Part shown: piece by piece, positions 33,139 through 41,482 of the stretch
Position numbering within the stretch: the stretch's first letter is position 1
Layout: every line of letters starts with the position of its first letter
DNA from: CAZEIW01 sp964512305
Lineage (GTDB): Bacteria; Pseudomonadota; Gammaproteobacteria; Burkholderiales; Burkholderiaceae_F
NCBI GenBank assembly: GCA_964512305.1
Contig: CAZEIW010000005.1
Span: 1 to 46,736 of the forward strand
DNA: 46,736 bases
Direction: 5' to 3'
Position numbers and translations under genes: made by a program
The notes under the pieces: model-generated
Databases searched by the model: none
The model's input: only the letters and a program-made list of their open reading frames with translations
Told to the model about the DNA's origin: nothing

Positions 33139-34748
33139 GCGTACAAGCGCGAACCGCGCCGGCCGGCGCGCGCCGCCGCTCCGCCGCCTCTTCGCTCGCG
33201 CCGAAGCCGCAGCGGCTGCCGCGCGGCGCCGCGCCGGTCGAGATCGAGTTGAAGCTGCGCGTGCGCGCGCGCGATGTCGAGGCGCTGCGGGCGCGGCTCG
33301 ACCGCCACGCGGCCGTGCAGGAAGGCGCCGCCGACGCGGTCTATTACGACACCGCGGACCGGCGGCTGGCGGCACGCCTCGCCGCGCTGCGCGTGCGCAA
33401 GCGGGTCGAGGGCGGGCGCGCGCGCTGGGTGCAGACGCTCAAGACCGGCGACGGCGGCGATGCGCTGTCGCAGCGTCCCGAATGGGAGACCCCGGCGCCG
33501 GGCGGCCGACTTGCGCTCGAGCGGTTCGCCGGCACGCCTCTGCCAGAGCTGCTTGCCGGCACGCCGCTGCAGGCCGTCTTTCGGACCCGCTTCCAGCGCA
33601 GCGTCTGGCGGTTCGAATACGGCGGCGCACGCATCGAGGCCGCGCTCGACGCCGGCGAGATCCTTGCCTCCACTCGGCGCGAGCCGATCCTGGAACTCGA
33701 GCTGGAGATCGAGTCCGGACCGCCTGAGGCGGCCCTGCGCCTGGCGCTCGACCTGGCCGCCGGGGCAGGCTCGGACGCGCATGACGGCCTTGCCCTGCTG
33801 CCGCTTGGCGAATCGAAGGCGGCGCGAGGCTATCGGCTCGCCGATTCGCTCGTGCCTGCACCTGTTCGCGCGAGCGCGCGCCGGTTTGCGCGCGGCCTCA
33901 AACCGCGCACTCGCGTCGATGACGCGGCGCGGCAGGTGGTCGCATCCGGCAGCGGCATCGTCCTGACCCACGCGCACGAGCTGCTCGCGACCGGCGGCGA
34001 CGCGGCCGACTCGGAATTCGTCCACCAGGCGCGAGTCGCGCTGCGGCGGATGCGATCGGCGCTGCGCCTGCTGCGCCGCCACGTGCGGATCGGGGGCGAG
34101 CTGCTCGATGAGCTGCGGTGGCTGTCGGCGTGTTTCGGCGCCGCTCGCGACTGGGACGTGCTGGCCGGACAGACCCTGCCGGCGATGATTGCGGCAGCCG
34201 ACCCGGCGACCGCCGCCGCGTGGCGGCGCGTGGGGGCGGCGGCCGAGCGGCGACGAACGCAGGCGCGCGAGCGGCTGCGGTCGGTGCTCGACGAGCCCCG
34301 GTTCGCGGCACTGATGCTGCGCATGATGCTGTGGGCATCGCGGCGCGCGCGCGGGCGCGGGTTGCGGCTCGATCGCTTTGCGCCCGGCGCCGCCCGCGCC
34401 GGCTACCGGCGCCTGCTTCGCGCCGGGCGGTTCTTCGCGGCCCTCTCGCCGCCGCAGCGGCACCGTGTGCGCATCCTCGGCAAGCGCCTGCGCTACGGAG
34501 TCGAGCTGCTGCGGCCGGCCCTGCCGCCACCGGCGGTCGACGCCTGCCTGGCTTCGCTCGAGCGCCTGCAGGAGGCGGTGGGTGCCGCCAACGATGCCGC
34601 GCTCGCGCAATCGATGATCGCGCGCCTGACACGCTCGGCGCCGATTCGGGAGCAGGTGCGCGTCTGGGCCGAGCGCGCGGCCGCTTCCAGCCTGCTGGAG
34701 GCGGAGCAGTGCCTGGCGGAACTGGAACGGCTGGATTTGAGGTTCTAG
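33135..34748 (+). CDS. CYTH and CHAD domain protein
   Basis: 537 residues. The CYTH domain (about 34-240) opens with the metal/phosphate-binding VEIELKLRV, followed by RKRVEGGRARWVQTLKT and SRREP-like acidic strands ending ILELELEIESG. The CHAD domain (about 255-530) is helical and histidine/arginine-rich: FVHQARVALRRMRSALRLLR (about 295-315) and RVRILGKRLRYGVELLRP (about 448-465). CYTH domains hydrolyse triphosphate compounds such as inorganic tripolyphosphate; CHAD domains bind polyphosphate. The protein probably works on polyphosphate or tripolyphosphate in the cytoplasm. GTG start overlaps the MFS stop (GTGA), so the pair is co-expressed, although no functional tie is obvious. Confidence 0.92.
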   Translation: MSVQARTAPAGARRRSAASSLAPKPQRLPRGAAPVEIELKLRVRARDVEALRARLDRHAAVQEGAADAVYYDTADRRLAARLAALRVRKRVEGGRARWVQTLKTGDGGDALSQRPEWETPAPGGRLALERFAGTPLPELLAGTPLQAVFRTRFQRSVWRFEYGGARIEAALDAGEILASTRREPILELELEIESGPPEAALRLALDLAAGAGSDAHDGLALLPLGESKAARGYRLADSLVPAPVRASARRFARGLKPRTRVDDAARQVVASGSGIVLTHAHELLATGGDAADSEFVHQARVALRRMRSALRLLRRHVRIGGELLDELRWLSACFGAARDWDVLAGQTLPAMIAAADPATAAAWRRVGAAAERRRTQARERLRSVLDEPRFAALMLRMMLWASRRARGRGLRLDRFAPGAARAGYRRLLRAGRFFAALSPPQRHRVRILGKRLRYGVELLRPALPPPAVDACLASLERLQEAVGAANDAALAQSMIARLTRSAPIREQVRVWAERAAASSLLEAEQCLAELERLDLRF

Positions 34749-34768
34749 CCGCGCTCCCCAATCGCGGC
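34748..34768. terminator. Hairpin between convergent CHAD and HDOD genes
   Basis: GCCGCG (34748-34753) pairs with CGCGGC (34763-34768) around a 9-nt loop, exactly filling the gap between the two stop codons (34748 and 34771). No U-tract. Confidence 0.4.
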
Positions 34769-34770
34769 CA

Positions 34771-35622
34771 TCAAATCAAGGAATCGCGCAATCCGTGGAA
34801 GGCCCTCTCCGTGCGCTCGAACAAGGGGAGGTAAGACTCGGGGGCGAGATTCAGTCGTTCCCAGGCTCCGAGTTGCAGCCGCGGCACGAGACCTCCGGCC
34901 ACGTGGACAAGGTCGAGGGCATGCACGATCCCATTGGCGGTGTGCACGATATCGGCCAGCGTCGGGGCCGTGGCGCCTTGCGTCTGGACGGGCTCATGGT
35001 GATGACCGATCGCCTCGATGACCTCGTCGGAGAAATGCCAGTGCGCTGCGATCCAGGCTCCGACCTCGCAGTGCCCGATACCCAGTACGCGACGCTCGGC
35101 TTCGACCAGGAGACAGTCCTGATCCTTCGCGAACGCAATGGAAGCGGCGAGCTCGCGCGGGTAGTAGGCCGCCAGCGCAAGGCGACCGACGTCGTGGATC
35201 AAGCCCGCAGTGAATGCGAGAGTCTGCGGATATGCGCATCCGAGTGCCAGTTCCTGGGAGCAGATTGCGGCCCCCAGCGAATGCTCCCAGAAGCCTTGAA
35301 AGTCAAAGCCTTCACAGGACGGCGGTGCGATGCTGCGCATGACGGCCGCCGTCGTGAACAGTGCACTGACGGTGCGCAGTCCGACGAGCCGGATCGCGTC
35401 CTGCACGCTGGCGATGCGGCCGGACATGCCGTAAAACGAAGAGTTCGCCGCGCGCAGGATCTTCGTCACCAGGGCGGGGTCGACAGCGACCTTGCGCGCC
35501 AGCGCGTCCACGCGCAGGTCCTCGTTGTTGAGCGCCAGGATGATTTCGTGCACGGCCCTGGGCAGCGCGGGCAACTCCCGCACCCGGGCACGAACGTCGT
35601 CGCAGTCGATCGCGGTGTTCAA
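34771..35622 (-). CDS. HDOD domain protein
   Basis: 283 residues from a TTG start at 35622. An HDOD domain spans about 15-215: LPALPRAVHEIILALNNEDL, DPALVTKILRAANSSFYG, and LIHDVGRLALAAYYPRELA with the HD pair retained, then FSDEVIEAIGHHHEP (about 205). HDOD proteins act in signal pathways, often as outputs of response regulators or c-di-GMP systems, without a defined enzymatic activity. The start overlaps the stop of the upstream 57-residue gene by TTGA and has GGGGACC about 10 bp upstream; an alternative TTG at 35691 would lengthen it by 23 residues. It is the last gene of a three-gene unit. Confidence 0.88.
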   Translation of the reverse strand: MNTAIDCDDVRARVRELPALPRAVHEIILALNNEDLRVDALARKVAVDPALVTKILRAANSSFYGMSGRIASVQDAIRLVGLRTVSALFTTAAVMRSIAPPSCEGFDFQGFWEHSLGAAICSQELALGCAYPQTLAFTAGLIHDVGRLALAAYYPRELAASIAFAKDQDCLLVEAERRVLGIGHCEVGAWIAAHWHFSDEVIEAIGHHHEPVQTQGATAPTLADIVHTANGIVHALDLVHVAGGLVPRLQLGAWERLNLAPESYLPLFERTERAFHGLRDSLI

Positions 35623-35792
35623 TCCCGGTCCCCGCAACGATACCGCCGCACCAGGTGAATCAGCGGGTGGACGTGTCCCTCGCGCACCCAAAGACGAAAC
35701 AGCTCACGCAGCCGGATGTCCGCCCGCGCGGCCGGCACACTGCAGCTGCCGGGGCCATCGGCGCCGGATGGCTTCGGAGGGTCGGTCGTCAC
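35619..35792 (-). CDS. Small protein of 57 aa coupled between two signalling genes
   Basis: A GTG at 35792 opens 57 codons ending in TGA at 35619. The start overlaps the stop of the upstream 1239-residue gene (GTGA), and its own stop overlaps the HDOD start (TTGA). The N-terminal 24 residues are Pro/Gly/Ser-rich and look disordered; the C-terminal 33 (DIRLRELFRLWVREGHVHPL and on to the end) look like an amphipathic, basic helical segment with conserved-looking aromatic and histidine positions. I know no family. Double overlap with start codons of the same reading direction is strong evidence for a translated gene, possibly an adaptor between the sensor and the HDOD protein. Confidence 0.6.
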   Translation of the reverse strand: MTTDPPKPSGADGPGSCSVPAARADIRLRELFRLWVREGHVHPLIHLVRRYRCGDRD

Positions 35793-38700
35793 GTGCGGCA
35801 CGCGCAAGAGCCTCTTACGGTCGTTTCGGCCGGGAAGAGGATGATCAGGCGGCCCTGGGTCGCTCCCGTGGATTGCACCGTTCGCGCAAGGGCGTGGAAT
35901 CGATTTGCGCCGATTTCGATGCGGCACTCCTCGGCGTCCGTCCCGCGAAGAAGGTGCCGCAGCGGTGCCGGCAGGGCGGTCTCTGCGTGGTCGCCGATCG
36001 CGCAGGCAAGCTGCGGAAGTATCCCGTCGGAACCGGCGTTGACGAAGGCGATCAATCCGTCAGGGTCTACGCCGATGATCGATGCCGGAATGCTGTCGAG
36101 GATTTCGCGTGCGCTGTCCGCGCTTCGCTCCAGGATTTGCGCATGGTCGCTCTGCTGTGCCAGAACGCGCTGGAGCCGATCGTTCAAGCCCGCAAGGCTG
36201 GCATGGGCGCTTTCGACCTCCCGTGCCAGCCGCCGGTTCTCCTCGCCCATCTCCCTCAGCTGGAAGGCCTCGGCAACGACCGCTCGCAGGCGCTCGGTGT
36301 CCCAGGGCTTGGTCAGAAGCTTGCAGACGGTCCCATCGGTGATCGCGGCGATGATCGATTCCGGCTCGGCCGAACTCGACAGGAGCATCCGTACCGTGCC
36401 CGGATAAATGTCCGCAACGCGCCGCAAGAACTCCACACCGGTCATGCCGGGCATCCGTTGATCGGACACGATCACGTCCACCGGAGCATCCGCCAGCCGT
36501 TGCAGACCTTCAGCGGCACTGCGGGCGCGCAAGATCCGGTAGCCGTCGCCTCCGAGCGACTGCTCGAGGCAGGCGAGGATGTTCTCCTCGTCGTCGACCA
36601 GCAGCAGCGTGCGGTCGCGCTTCGACCGGGCCAGCAGTTTTTGCGGCAGGCGGTGGTGCTCGCGCAGCATCGCTTCGATGGCATCCGCCGCAACGGGTTT
36701 GCTGAAGTAGTAACCCTGCATCAGATCGCAACCGATGGCCACCAGCAGTCCCAGCTGCACCTCGTCTTCCACGCCCTCGGCCAGCACACGCAATTGCAGG
36801 CTGTGGGCCATGGTGACGATGGCGCGCGTGACCGACACGTCCTCGGTCGCGGCCGTGATGTCGGACACGAACGAGCGGTCGATCTTGACGACATCGATCG
36901 GCATCTGGTGCAGGCGGCTCAGGCTCGAATACCCCGTGCCGAAATCGTCGAGCGCGATTTCAAAGCCGATCGCCTTGAGTTCATGCAGGACCCGGGCAGC
37001 GTGTTGCGAGTCCTGCACCAGCATGCTTTCCGTGATTTCCAGCGCCAGCCATGCCGGATCGCACCCGCATTCGAGGGCGATCGCGTGGACGCGCGCCGCG
37101 ATGTCGGGCCGGCCGAGCTGGCGCGAGGACAGGTTGACGGCGATGCGCGGCGCCCGCAGCGTGACCGCCCTCCACGCGACCGCCTGGCGGCAGGCCTCGC
37201 GCAGAACCCAGTCGCCGATCGATACGATAAGGTCGGTGCGCTCCGCGAGCGCGACGAACTCCGACGGCGTCACGGCGCCGAACTGCCGCGAATTCCACCG
37301 CAGCAGAGCCTCCACGGCCACGATTTCGCCTGTGCGCAGATCGACTTCGGGTTGATAGGCCAGCGCCAGTTCGCCCAGCTCGCATGCGCGGTGCAGGGCC
37401 GACTCCAGGCCCAGCTCGCGCATCGCCTGCGTGTTCCTTTGCAGACCGAAGAACGAAATCTCATTGCCGGGCCCGGCGGCGCCGTTTCTGACGCGGGCTG
37501 TCTGCGCCCTTTCCAGCAGTGTCTGCGGATCGTCGCCATCGCCGGGAAACATGGCGATCCCGATGATGCATTGCGGTATCACCTCGGTCGTACCGATCAT
37601 CACCGGCGCTTGCAGCGCCGAGCGGATGACTCGCGCGCGGGCAAGGACCGCTTCGGCGTTGCTCGAGTCTCCCGGATCCAGGCGGACCGCGAATTCGCCG
37701 CCTTCGAGCCGGGCTGCGAGCTCCAATTCCGTGCAGACGTCATGCAGCCGGGCCGCAATCGTCATCGCCAGCGCATCGCCGGCACCGAAGCCCATGCTGT
37801 TCTTGATTTCCTCTATGCGCGGCACGTCGATGGCCAATATGCTGACCCCCTTCGCGTCCGATTCGGCTCCCCGAATCGTGAATCCGATGTCATCGAGGAG
37901 GAGGACGCGGTTGGGCAGCTCGGTCAGTGCGTCGAAATTCGCCAGGCGCTGGGCCCTCGCTGCGGCGAAATCGTGCTCCACATTCGAGCGGTGCGTGACA
38001 ATGCCGAATGCGAGATCCGCGGCGAGCTCCTGCAGCAGCTTGACCTCTTCGGCATCGAAGGCGCTCACTTCCTTCGAGTAGATCGACAGCACTCCGAGCG
38101 TTCCGGTCTCGGCCACCAAGGGCAGGGCAATGCTGGATGCGTAGCCACGATTCAAGGCGTCCGCACGCCAGAAGGCCATTCGCGGGTCCGAAGCGATATC
38201 CCTGCAGACCTGCACGGTTCCCGTGCGTGCCGCAGTTCCCGTCGGGCCGCGGCCACGCTCCGTATCCGCCCAGGTCACTGCCGCGCGCTCGATGTAGCCG
38301 GCTTCGGCTCCGCTGTGCGCCACCGGGCGAACGGATTTGCCATCGTCGTGCTCCACGAAGCCGATCCAGGCCATGCGGTATCCGCCCGCATCCAGGAGTA
38401 CCTTGCACACGGTGTCCAGCAGCTTGCCTTCCTCTTCTTCGCCGATGAGGGCCTGGTTGACCGCGCTCAGCACCAGCAACGCGCGGTTCGCCCTTCGAAG
38501 GGAGTTCTGCAACTCCTCCTGGGCCCGCTTGCGCTGCAGGAACTGCCCGATCTGGCTGCCAATCACCAGCGCTGCCTGCAGCAGGCGATCGTCCGGTTCA
38601 CGAATGTCGCGACTGTTGAAGCCGAGTACGCCGACGGTCTTTCCCTCCACCTTGACCGGAAAGACGAATGCTCCGCGCGTGCTGGCACCACGGTGAAGAC

Positions 38701-39508
38701 CGGTGGAATGCACGCGAGCGTCGTCACGAAGGTCGGCAACCCAGAGCGGTTCCCCCGACTCCCATACCCGGCCGTTCAATCCGACGCCGGGGGCGAAGGT
38801 GACTTCGCGCGATCCCTCGATAAATCGCTCGACAATGGGGTCCGGCGCGCTCCACGACTCGGCAAAACGCAGCACGCCGGCTTCGCCATCGACGCGAAAG
38901 TATCGGCCGCATTGCCACTGCTGCGTTTCGCACACCGCGCGGATCACGGCTTTCAGGGCCGAGGACACGTCATCCGCGCCGGCCAGGCAACGGGCCACCA
39001 GATGCTCGAGCCGCAACAACTGCTCCGCGTACGTGGCGCTCGTGATGTCCTTGGCGGTGCCGCGGTAGCCCTTGAACCGCCTTTCCCTGTCGAACATCGG
39101 CTGCCCGCTGGCGCTGATGTAGCGCGGCTCGCCCCGCGGACCTGGGCGCCGATACAGGAAATCGGCAAAGGGCTGTTGTGCTTCGAGGTCGGCCTTGAAT
39201 TTGTCCCAGCTTGCGTCATTGCCTACCGGGAGCGCGCCATCGTGCCAGAGCGTGGAGCCAAGACACTGCTGCAGGTCGATGCCTGTCTTTTCGAAGCTCG
39301 CACCGGTGATCCGGGTGAAGCGATAGTTCTCGTCCTGTTCCCAATACCATTGGGAGGACAGGTCAAGGAGGCTCCTGACGCGCTCTTCGCACAACCGAAG
39401 GCCGTCACCGCAGTCGGGCGCCTTGTCACCCCGGTTCCCGGTCGACTCCTTTCTCGGCGCCACGACGCAATCCCCAGGCTTTGCCACCGAAACCACCGTG
39501 CTCCGCAA
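35789..39508 (-). CDS. PAS-GAF-GAF-GGDEF-EAL-REC-PAS signalling protein
   Basis: 1239 residues, cytoplasmic, in order: PAS (about 40-165), GAF (about 170-335), GAF (about 345-505), GGDEF (about 520-690), EAL (about 705-945), receiver (about 965-1085), a short coiled coil and a second PAS (about 1130-1235). The GGDEF site reads ARLEGGEFAVRL (about residue 603): EGGEF in place of GGDEF, so cyclase activity is unlikely. The EAL has EALLRW (about 730), VNLSS, EITES, LDDFGTGYSS, VKIDRSF and AEGVED, all that a c-di-GMP phosphodiesterase needs. The receiver keeps LLLVDDEENI, the aspartate in VSDQRMPG (about 1012) and TKPW. A receiver behind an EAL output, rather than in front, is rare. Start (TTG at 39508) is uncertain. 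Confidence 0.85.
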   Translation of the reverse strand: MRSTVVSVAKPGDCVVAPRKESTGNRGDKAPDCGDGLRLCEERVRSLLDLSSQWYWEQDENYRFTRITGASFEKTGIDLQQCLGSTLWHDGALPVGNDASWDKFKADLEAQQPFADFLYRRPGPRGEPRYISASGQPMFDRERRFKGYRGTAKDITSATYAEQLLRLEHLVARCLAGADDVSSALKAVIRAVCETQQWQCGRYFRVDGEAGVLRFAESWSAPDPIVERFIEGSREVTFAPGVGLNGRVWESGEPLWVADLRDDARVHSTGLHRGASTRGAFVFPVKVEGKTVGVLGFNSRDIREPDDRLLQAALVIGSQIGQFLQRKRAQEELQNSLRRANRALLVLSAVNQALIGEEEEGKLLDTVCKVLLDAGGYRMAWIGFVEHDDGKSVRPVAHSGAEAGYIERAAVTWADTERGRGPTGTAARTGTVQVCRDIASDPRMAFWRADALNRGYASSIALPLVAETGTLGVLSIYSKEVSAFDAEEVKLLQELAADLAFGIVTHRSNVEHDFAAARAQRLANFDALTELPNRVLLLDDIGFTIRGAESDAKGVSILAIDVPRIEEIKNSMGFGAGDALAMTIAARLHDVCTELELAARLEGGEFAVRLDPGDSSNAEAVLARARVIRSALQAPVMIGTTEVIPQCIIGIAMFPGDGDDPQTLLERAQTARVRNGAAGPGNEISFFGLQRNTQAMRELGLESALHRACELGELALAYQPEVDLRTGEIVAVEALLRWNSRQFGAVTPSEFVALAERTDLIVSIGDWVLREACRQAVAWRAVTLRAPRIAVNLSSRQLGRPDIAARVHAIALECGCDPAWLALEITESMLVQDSQHAARVLHELKAIGFEIALDDFGTGYSSLSRLHQMPIDVVKIDRSFVSDITAATEDVSVTRAIVTMAHSLQLRVLAEGVEDEVQLGLLVAIGCDLMQGYYFSKPVAADAIEAMLREHHRLPQKLLARSKRDRTLLLVDDEENILACLEQSLGGDGYRILRARSAAEGLQRLADAPVDVIVSDQRMPGMTGVEFLRRVADIYPGTVRMLLSSSAEPESIIAAITDGTVCKLLTKPWDTERLRAVVAEAFQLREMGEENRRLAREVESAHASLAGLNDRLQRVLAQQSDHAQILERSADSAREILDSIPASIIGVDPDGLIAFVNAGSDGILPQLACAIGDHAETALPAPLRHLLRGTDAEECRIEIGANRFHALARTVQSTGATQGRLIILFPAETTVRGSCACRT

Positions 39509-39715
39509 CGGTTCAATATGCGCCGCCGCCCCCTGGGCGAAGGCGCAAATACCACGGTTCCCGGACGGTACTTGCCTCGTTCAGGGCTGATTTGCGCTGA
39601 CCGGGCGGGCACCTGCCGATCCGACGATTTGCGCAGCGAACAGGCCGCTTTTCGCTCGAGGCGGTCTGATCGAAGCCCGGTGGGCATTGCGCTTCGAAAT
39701 CGACGGCCCGATGAG

Positions 39716-40477
39716 CTAGGCGACCAGCGGCCTTTCCGCCGAAAGATTCGCGGTGCTCCGCAGCATCGCCCCGGTCGGCAGGTGCGTCGGAGGTGCATAC
39801 GCCGGGCGCACCGCGCTGCCCTGGCCGAAACGGATTCCGACCTGCCTGGCCAGAGCCACCTGCTGCTGCGTTTCGAGGCCGGCCACGATCAGCCATTCCG
39901 GCGCCACGCCGGAGACACGGGCCTCGAGCACGAAGTCGTGCCAGAACTCGATCCGGTTCGAGCCGGGTGCCAGCAGCTTGGCGAAGTCTGGAACCACGAA
40001 GTCGAGCGCCTTCAACTCCATCGAGATGCGGGGAGTCGTTACCCGGTAGCCGACCGCGATCCGCTGCGACCGCAGGTGCTCGACGAACGCGCGCACGCGG
40101 TAGCGGGAGCGCATCCGTTCGATCGACCCGCGCAGCATCACGGACATCCGGTGCGCGACGAACGCGTGCGCCTGGAAGCTCTCGGCGACCTGGTCCAGGA
40201 AACGCTCGACCGTGCCGAAGGAGAGCGTGACGCCCACATGGTCCGCCTGCTCGTGCTCGAGCATGTAGAAGGCGTTCTCCAGCGCCGTCGTCTGGATGCG
40301 CGCGCGTTGCGTGGTCGAGGCCTGGAATCCCTCCGTCCAGAGATACAGCTCGTCGAACCAGCGTTCCTGGGAGTTGAGCGCGCGCGTCGGCCACACGGTT
40401 GCGCAGACGCTGCCCTCTATCGGTCGCGACATGTCTTTCGACAACGGTCGAGCGGACCAGCGGCGTGCGGCTACCAT
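39716..40477 (-). CDS. Degenerate EAL-like domain protein, catalytically inactive
   Basis: 253 residues. The C-terminal 100 residues align in outline with the end of an EAL domain: KALDFVVPDFAKLL where the active enzyme has a DDFGTGYSS-containing strand and KIDRSF, then APEWLIVAGLETQQQVALA and GIRFGQGSAVRPAYAPP for AEGVET...GYxFxxP. The EAL motif itself, the DD pair, the lysine and the catalytic glutamate are missing, so no c-di-GMP hydrolysis is expected. The N-terminal 100 residues contain a segment (HVGVTLSFGTVERFLDQVAE) that would match the NLSxxxL strand. Likely a binding or antagonist protein, as YdiV-type EAL-like proteins are. A second ATG at 40432 is possible. It precedes the giant sensor by 207 bp on the same strand. 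Confidence 0.65.
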   Translation of the reverse strand: MVAARRWSARPLSKDMSRPIEGSVCATVWPTRALNSQERWFDELYLWTEGFQASTTQRARIQTTALENAFYMLEHEQADHVGVTLSFGTVERFLDQVAESFQAHAFVAHRMSVMLRGSIERMRSRYRVRAFVEHLRSQRIAVGYRVTTPRISMELKALDFVVPDFAKLLAPGSNRIEFWHDFVLEARVSGVAPEWLIVAGLETQQQVALARQVGIRFGQGSAVRPAYAPPTHLPTGAMLRSTANLSAERPLVA

Positions 40478-40496
40478 GGCTTTCAGACGGGGGGAT

Positions 40497-40516
40497 GCCG
40501 GTCAAGCTTAACCGGC
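40497..40516. promoter_or_regulatory. Near-perfect 20-bp palindrome upstream of the EAL-like gene
   Basis: GCCGGTCAAG / CTTAACCGGC: nine of ten positions are palindromic. It lies 20 bp before the ATG at 40477, in its likely 5' leader or promoter, and would suit a dimeric repressor or an mRNA hairpin. A separate 7-bp hairpin (CGCTCGC, GCAG, GCGAGCG) is at 40532-40549. Confidence 0.6.
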
Positions 40517-40732
40517 ATAAGAGGCAATGATCGCTCGCGCAGGCGAGCGCCGAATCCCGTAGTGTGGTCAAAAGACGCCGCCGCCGATAGCGAAAAGTCG
40601 ACAGACCACGGCGCCGTCGCGGGAACGCTCTGGCGCCCCGGCCGGCCGGGGGCCATGATGAGGGTAATCGGCGCCGCCGCCACCGGGGCGGTGCCGTGTC
40701 GCGGGCCCCGAGGCTGGGAGGTCGAACGGCTG

Positions 40733-41125
40733 CTAGGAGCCTGCGTGCGGAATCGACCGGTCGTGCCGCTCGATCTCCTGCTGGCAGCGGGTGCAACGCG
40801 TGGCGGCTGGATTGGCGTCGAGGCGCGCGGGCGGGATGGCCTCGCCGCAATCGATGCATACGCCATAGCGGCCGTCCGCAATGCGGGCGAGCGCGGCCTC
40901 GATCTGCGCCAGCTCGCGCGTGGCGCCTGCAAGCTGCGCGACATCCGTGTCGCGCTGCTGCGACGCGATCGCATCGCCGTCCGTGCCGTCGGCGCGCTGC
41001 GGCAGGTCCGCCTCGTCGAAGCGCTCCAGGCCGTGCCCGTGCAATCGGTTGCCGACGATCTGGGCCAGTTGCGCCTTGCGCGCGCTGAGCGTGCCTTTGT
41101 AGCGAGACAGGTCTGCCGGTTGCAT
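40733..41125 (-). CDS. DksA/TraR-type zinc finger protein
   Basis: 130 residues. N-terminal coiled-coil region (about 5-85) with an acidic segment, then the C4 zinc finger: GVCIDCGEAIPPARL (about 91-105) and TRCTRCQQEIE (about 113-123). The family binds RNA polymerase through the secondary channel or acts as a small regulator; this protein lacks the DxxDxA tip motif of true DksA (its coiled-coil tip region contains DGTDGDAIAS), so it is more likely a DksA-like paralogue. The start is ATG at 41125; a TTG at 41167 is less likely. It is separated by 255 bp from the EAL-like gene. Confidence 0.85.
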   Translation of the reverse strand: MQPADLSRYKGTLSARKAQLAQIVGNRLHGHGLERFDEADLPQRADGTDGDAIASQQRDTDVAQLAGATRELAQIEAALARIADGRYGVCIDCGEAIPPARLDANPAATRCTRCQQEIERHDRSIPHAGS

Positions 41126-41482
41126 CGTCGGTCCAGCCAAAATTAATCGGTGACAGGTCTTTGACAAAACTAAAGCGGTGTCGTGCCCGCCGGTTGATAG
41201 GCGTCAACCGAAAGTCCGACGGCCGCAGATGGGCATGAAATCGGAACCAAACCGGAGTAATGTTGCACTGCGTCAAACGCCGCTGCCGATTGCGGGCTAG
41301 CCAGCCTTCACGCTTGGGTGGATGCTCGGAGAAGGGGGAATGAAACCGGCCCTTCTCGCTGCAGTGCGGCAGCGCGATAGCGCGATGATGTTGCAGTGCG
41401 ATAAGACGGTGCCGGCCGTACGGGCCATCGGCGCGGTTCACCGAATGTTCAGTTGCCAGAGGTCCACTGACGGCAGACAACG
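41126..41482. other. Intergenic region with a CGGTTGA dyad and repeated GCAGTGC motifs
   Basis: 357 bp between divergent genes; no convincing coding frame. CGGTTGA (41191-41197) N6 TCAACCG (41204-41210) is a perfect 7-bp inverted repeat. A TTGACA box at 41161-41166 on the plus strand has no clear partner -10 element. On the minus strand TTGTCA (complement of 41162-41167) may be the -35 of the DksA-like gene. GCAGTGCG occurs near 41363 and 41394 and inverted near 41266. The region is lower in GC than its neighbours. Confidence 0.6.

Noticed and set aside
35492..41146. A 5.6-kb stop-free plus-strand frame opposite the signalling locus
   Set aside because: Its sequence is low-complexity arginine/alanine/aspartate-rich and mirrors five well-supported minus-strand genes; openness is expected in GC-rich antisense DNA.
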